Source: Amia ocellicauda
Taxonomy: Eukaryota > Chordata > Actinopteri > Amiiformes > Amiidae
Direction of reading: 5' to 3'
Length of the DNA stretch: 64,000 nt
NCBI RefSeq assembly: GCF_036373705.1
Contig: NC_089864.1
Coordinates: forward strand, 15,362,501-15,426,500
Position 1 is the stretch's first letter. Every line of letters starts with the position of its first letter. The notes under the pieces are model-generated. The model did not search any database, was not told where the DNA came from, and saw only the letters and a program-made list of their open reading frames with translations. Made by a program: the position numbers and the translations under genes. This document shows positions 60,172 through 64,000 of this stretch, in pieces.

Positions 60172-63100
60172 GGTGTGCTTCTTGGTCTTCTTTCATATCT
60201 TGGGATCCATTATATATCTTCTTTTGTCCATCTTTTGCGCTTTCGCCACTCTTCTTTTGATTTCTTCCATCAATTATGTATCTATATGTATATGCATATT
60301 TACATATACATATTTAATCATATTTTATTTGAGAATCTGAATCAAGGAGCATCCATTTTAACCTTCTGCTTCTGAGTCTTTGCTATTAATCCTCTGTACC
60401 ATTTATCCATGGCGCATAATTGCCTTCCGTAGTCCTATCCGAAACGTCTGCGCTGGATCTTTTCCTCATGCAGGTCCGTTTCACAGCAATTCAAAAAGCC
60501 AATTAATCATGTGATAATTTATTGACATCTGGAATGAATCAGTTCCCCTTTAAAGGCCTATTTCCTTTGTGTAAAATAATATTTTGGAAAGCTCTGTTTA
60601 AATAACATAAATATGTACAACATATTCTCAGATCAAAAGGGCTGTAATGACATGCATTTAATCTTGATGGGCATTCTGTTTATTCAAGTCTGATTAAGCC
60701 AATAAAAAACACAATATTCAATCATCATTAGACATATATTTGCCCACATCCCGAGGAAATCCAAGAAGGCTCAAAAGCATATTGTATTACATAGGAATTG
60801 CTGTTTCAGACAGACTTCCCTGTGACTGTTTAAATTGTGCAGTTAATAGCAGCTTGCTGATGCCTGTGATTAGTTAACCTGGATTAAATCAAATATGTGC
60901 AATCTCGAATTATGGACCAGTACTAGATGGCAGATTTGCTAGTCGGGGGCTGCATGCTTCTACGCAATTGAAACCTGTCAGCAAGTCCCGAGTTCAATTT
61001 CAATCCCAATCTTAGTTCAATCCAAAAGAAATGCTATCTTGATACATACTAGTTCAACGGTCTGAAAAGGGGAAAGGGGGCATTTTGGTTCAGTTAGGTC
61101 ATTAATTAGCTCAATTCAGTGCTTAAGAGTAGAATGAAAACCTGAGCACCCTGTGTACCTCGTGGACCTGATTGAAAACACCATGTTAGGCTGACATTAT
61201 TGTCTCACATGACTGTTAATAACTAGTCATCTAGGCTGCCTTAACACTCACTTTGTTGTTACATATACATAGTAGTCCAGGAGCAATTAAAAAAGACAGG
61301 GGAGAAAACTAAAGCCACTAGCTGCAGACCCGGCTGCCTGAATGTTTTTACAGGCAGGAACTCTAAGTAGGTGTCAGAGGTCCAGATTGTTAATTAAATG
61401 CAGCCGTTGCACCTCGGTCCTGACTGACTGAGTGGAGAACAGAGTGTAGCTCAGTGTTGTCAATCTCCAGCTCAAGCCCTGTGTTATTTACCCAACCCCA
61501 CCCTGGTGTATTCATCTGGCCTAGTATCCTAAGTATGAAACACATCACATCACTCAACAGAACAGAAGCCACACTGGAATGTGGAACTTTGAGCTACCTT
61601 GAATACAAAATGTACGTTCCTGTGAACCGAATACAGGAAATCACAACTAAACTAGTTTTGCTCTGAAAGCAACACGGTATGAGACCTTTCAGTTGAACCT
61701 TCATGCCCAAAATGCTACATTATTATTAGTCTCCACTCCCAATGGAAGATCAACACGTTGACACAACTGGATCTGAGCAGAGTAAATATCAATGGTATGA
61801 TGTAAACACCAAGCAGTGATGACTCCTTTCACTCAGAATACATAAATAGGTCTGTTTGTTTTCAGTTTTTACCACACCTACCTGAGGAATTTCTCTGTTC
61901 TACCAAAACTAGTAAGGATTTGCTTTAAAAATCATTCTTGGCTTTTCAGTTTTGTCTCAGTATAACTTTCTGTTTTCCCAAATACAAATACATATATTTT
62001 TCTTAATATATAAACATGGAGAAATAATGGGCAGAAATAAGTGCACTTATATGAAGACAATGTGCAATTAATGAAATGTTAAACTGCATTGATAAAAAAA
62101 ATATGTATTTCTATTAAATACTCTACTAGTGTTCATAGTTCTAGTGTATCTGGTTCTGTCTACTGACATTCTGAAGGCAGCTTTATCAAGGACATGTTAC
62201 CTTATACATTACAGAAGGCTTATGAAATGCTTTATATTTGATAATTATCCACAGCAAGGCCTGCTTTCTGGAAAATGACTAACTCTGATTGCACTTCTAA
62301 TATAAAAGTGTGAAAAAGAGAAGGACGTTTAAATAAATCATTAATTTTAACAGCACTTCTCATATTTATTCTTCTACCAGGGTGGGTGTGAGACAAAGCT
62401 GTCAAGTGGAAGAATGTGATCAGGATTAACTGAAAGCAGGATTAAGACTGATCATCTGAAACTTTAATATAACTTAGTTTTTCCTGTTATTAACTAACTA
62501 TTTTAAAAACATAACATGACTATGCAAATACTGTTTTGATCCTCACTAAGTATAACACCCACTGCTTCAAAATACAAGTAATTAAATTACACTTCATTGT
62601 CTGAGCTGAGATGAGACTGCCTCTAGACAATGAATAACTCATTTATCTCACATTAAAACAAATATCTGTAAAAATCATTGGAAAAGGTTGGTTTTACAGT
62701 TCTGTGGTACACCTGCAATAATGTGTATTGTGAAATATGAAATGTTTCAATTTTATTGTATCCAATGCAGCTGAGTTCCCCTGCTGTATACTTCCCAGTG
62801 CCAGATAAGATCTGTAATTGATTTGCATTGCTCATACAGTGGTCTGCTTCTAATAGCATAGTGTTTGTTTTAAATATTCCAGGATTAACTGAATGGGAAG
62901 CACATTTCTTATTAAAATCCAAAATAATAAGTCAGCAATAATAACATAAAGGAAGCCAGCTACAAACACTCATATCATTTTTATTAATCACATTCAATAA
63001 TGACATATGGGATTAGATTAAAATGTCACGAACTTATAATTTAATTTACATCCCATAACTTTTTGAATAGTGCCAGGCGTTTGAAATGTTGGAAGGTCAT

Positions 63101-64000
63101 CTAGATTTCTGCGCTTCAAAGAAATGGTACTTACACGGTAGGCCAGGAGGTGGCAGTAACTCACAACATGTTGGAGTGAACCGCAAAAATGACAGAAGAG
63201 CACCGATGTTCATAAGATCAAACCACATGCAAAGTTTTATCAGCACGACTAATTATTGCTGTGTGATTTCAAACTTTAATATATAGATAGATTATCAGTT
63301 CATATGCCATTGTGCCTTTTAAAAAGCAAAACAGTCGCAGGACATTAATTTTCATAGAGTCCCAGATTGAGTTTATTGCTTTTTCCCCAATGCCAGATCC
63401 CACAGAAACAGCAGATATAAATCAGACCTTACACTTACTATATATATACTTGATTGTGAATTCTGTTCATTTGCATAACCAAGACTAAAGTAACGCTGTG
63501 ACATCAGAACCAGATGAAGTTTTGTGCTTGACGTTTGTCCCCATACATAACAGATTTAAAAAAACCTTTTCTCCTATACACATGCCAACCATAACAACAT
63601 GCTCCTGGTTATAATATTGTTTGCATTAAAATATATCTATAATCATCATACTCATCAGTGTACAATGATTATCTAAATGCTTTCCTCATATATGTGAGTA
63701 GAAAACAATAATTGAAAGTAATGTAATGATTAATAACTATGCCCAAGGGTTTGTCCTCCAATAAAACATCCGTACATGTGCTGATGATGACGACCTGTCG
63801 GATGTGATTGTCATCTGAGTCTGATTTCGTTGAGTCCCCTTGTAGCGTGGCCCAAGTAGTGTCAAGATTTGTATCAAGTCTGCCTGCATTAAACATTCTC
63901 CCATAGAGGCATCGTCTGCGTCACGAGGACGTGACTCATTTCACGAATATTAGCAGTGGACCCCTAAATGTCAGTGCCACATCAGCCCACCAAGACAACA
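60172..64000. other. AT-rich stretch, no gene recognised
   Basis: Only short open frames without domains are present. A 15-bp CCAGGAGGTGGCAGT at about 63,143-63,157 resembles a CTCF core site. The minus-strand frame near 63,669-63,896 (with SDSDDNH) has no family that I recognise. Confidence 0.4.

Noticed and set aside
60900-61500. tRNA-like A/B box fragments (CGAGTTCAATTT, TGTAGCTCAGTG)
   Set aside because: The boxes are not at tRNA spacing and no cloverleaf could be drawn by eye.
63143-63157. CTCF-like motif CCAGGAGGTGGCAGT
   Set aside because: One mismatch to the core consensus and no supporting context; too short to call as a feature.
1-64000. CRISPR array, prokaryotic operon or phage features
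   Set aside because: Spliced vertebrate-type genes and fish transposons show that this is a eukaryotic nuclear region; no spaced direct-repeat array of CRISPR type is present.

Overview
This window is nuclear DNA from a fish, most likely ray-finned. The genes have GT-AG introns. The repeats are typical of fish: Tc1 transposons, hAT elements and hAT-type MITEs with TIRs beginning CAGTGGTTCTCAA, L2/CR1-type LINE fragments, and many AT-rich microsatellites. I cannot name the species. The scattered CR1-type LINE 3' ends would fit a non-teleost or early-branching lineage, but that is only a hint.

Layout. 1-9.1 kb is a repeat bed: a half-length BED-finger hAT transposase, a rearranged gypsy-type pol remnant with integrase upstream of RT, a decayed Tc1, a hAT end and two CR1-type LINE tails. 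9.1-17.3 kb (+) holds an eIF4G1-like gene that begins just upstream of the MIF4G region. A tandem duplication repeats the MIF4G exons, and all predicted junctions keep frame, so one transcript could encode a protein of about 903 residues with two MIF4G domains. It has no PABP-binding N-terminus, no canonical eIF4E-binding tyrosine, only the first few residues of MA3, and no W2 domain. 17.7-18.3 kb is a roughly 130-bp-period repeat carrying five AGGTCA-type direct repeats (DR1). 19.3-20.6 kb is a fossil integrase-type transposon. 21.0-22.6 kb is a nearly intact Tc1 broken by one stop codon. 22.9-29.6 kb is a nest of at least four transposons, one inside another. 29.6-37.3 kb is gene-free, with MITEs and another decayed Tc1.

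37.4-55.4 kb (-) carries two tetraspanin genes head to tail. The upstream one (55,360 to 47,444; 8 coding exons, 228 aa) is a convincing TSPAN8. The downstream one (42,949 to 37,416; 9 coding exons, 233 aa) is a diverged paralogue with one extra intron in the large extracellular loop. From 55.4 kb to the end I see no gene, only two related hAT MITEs with target-site duplications, one LINE 3' end and simple repeats.

The most unusual item is the tandem eIF4G1-like gene. Its copies share near-identical introns, yet the exon for the middle of the MIF4G domain differs more than the intron beside it, mostly by amino-acid-changing substitutions. One intron of copy 1 carries a MITE, and copy 2 preserves the matching empty site, which orders the events.
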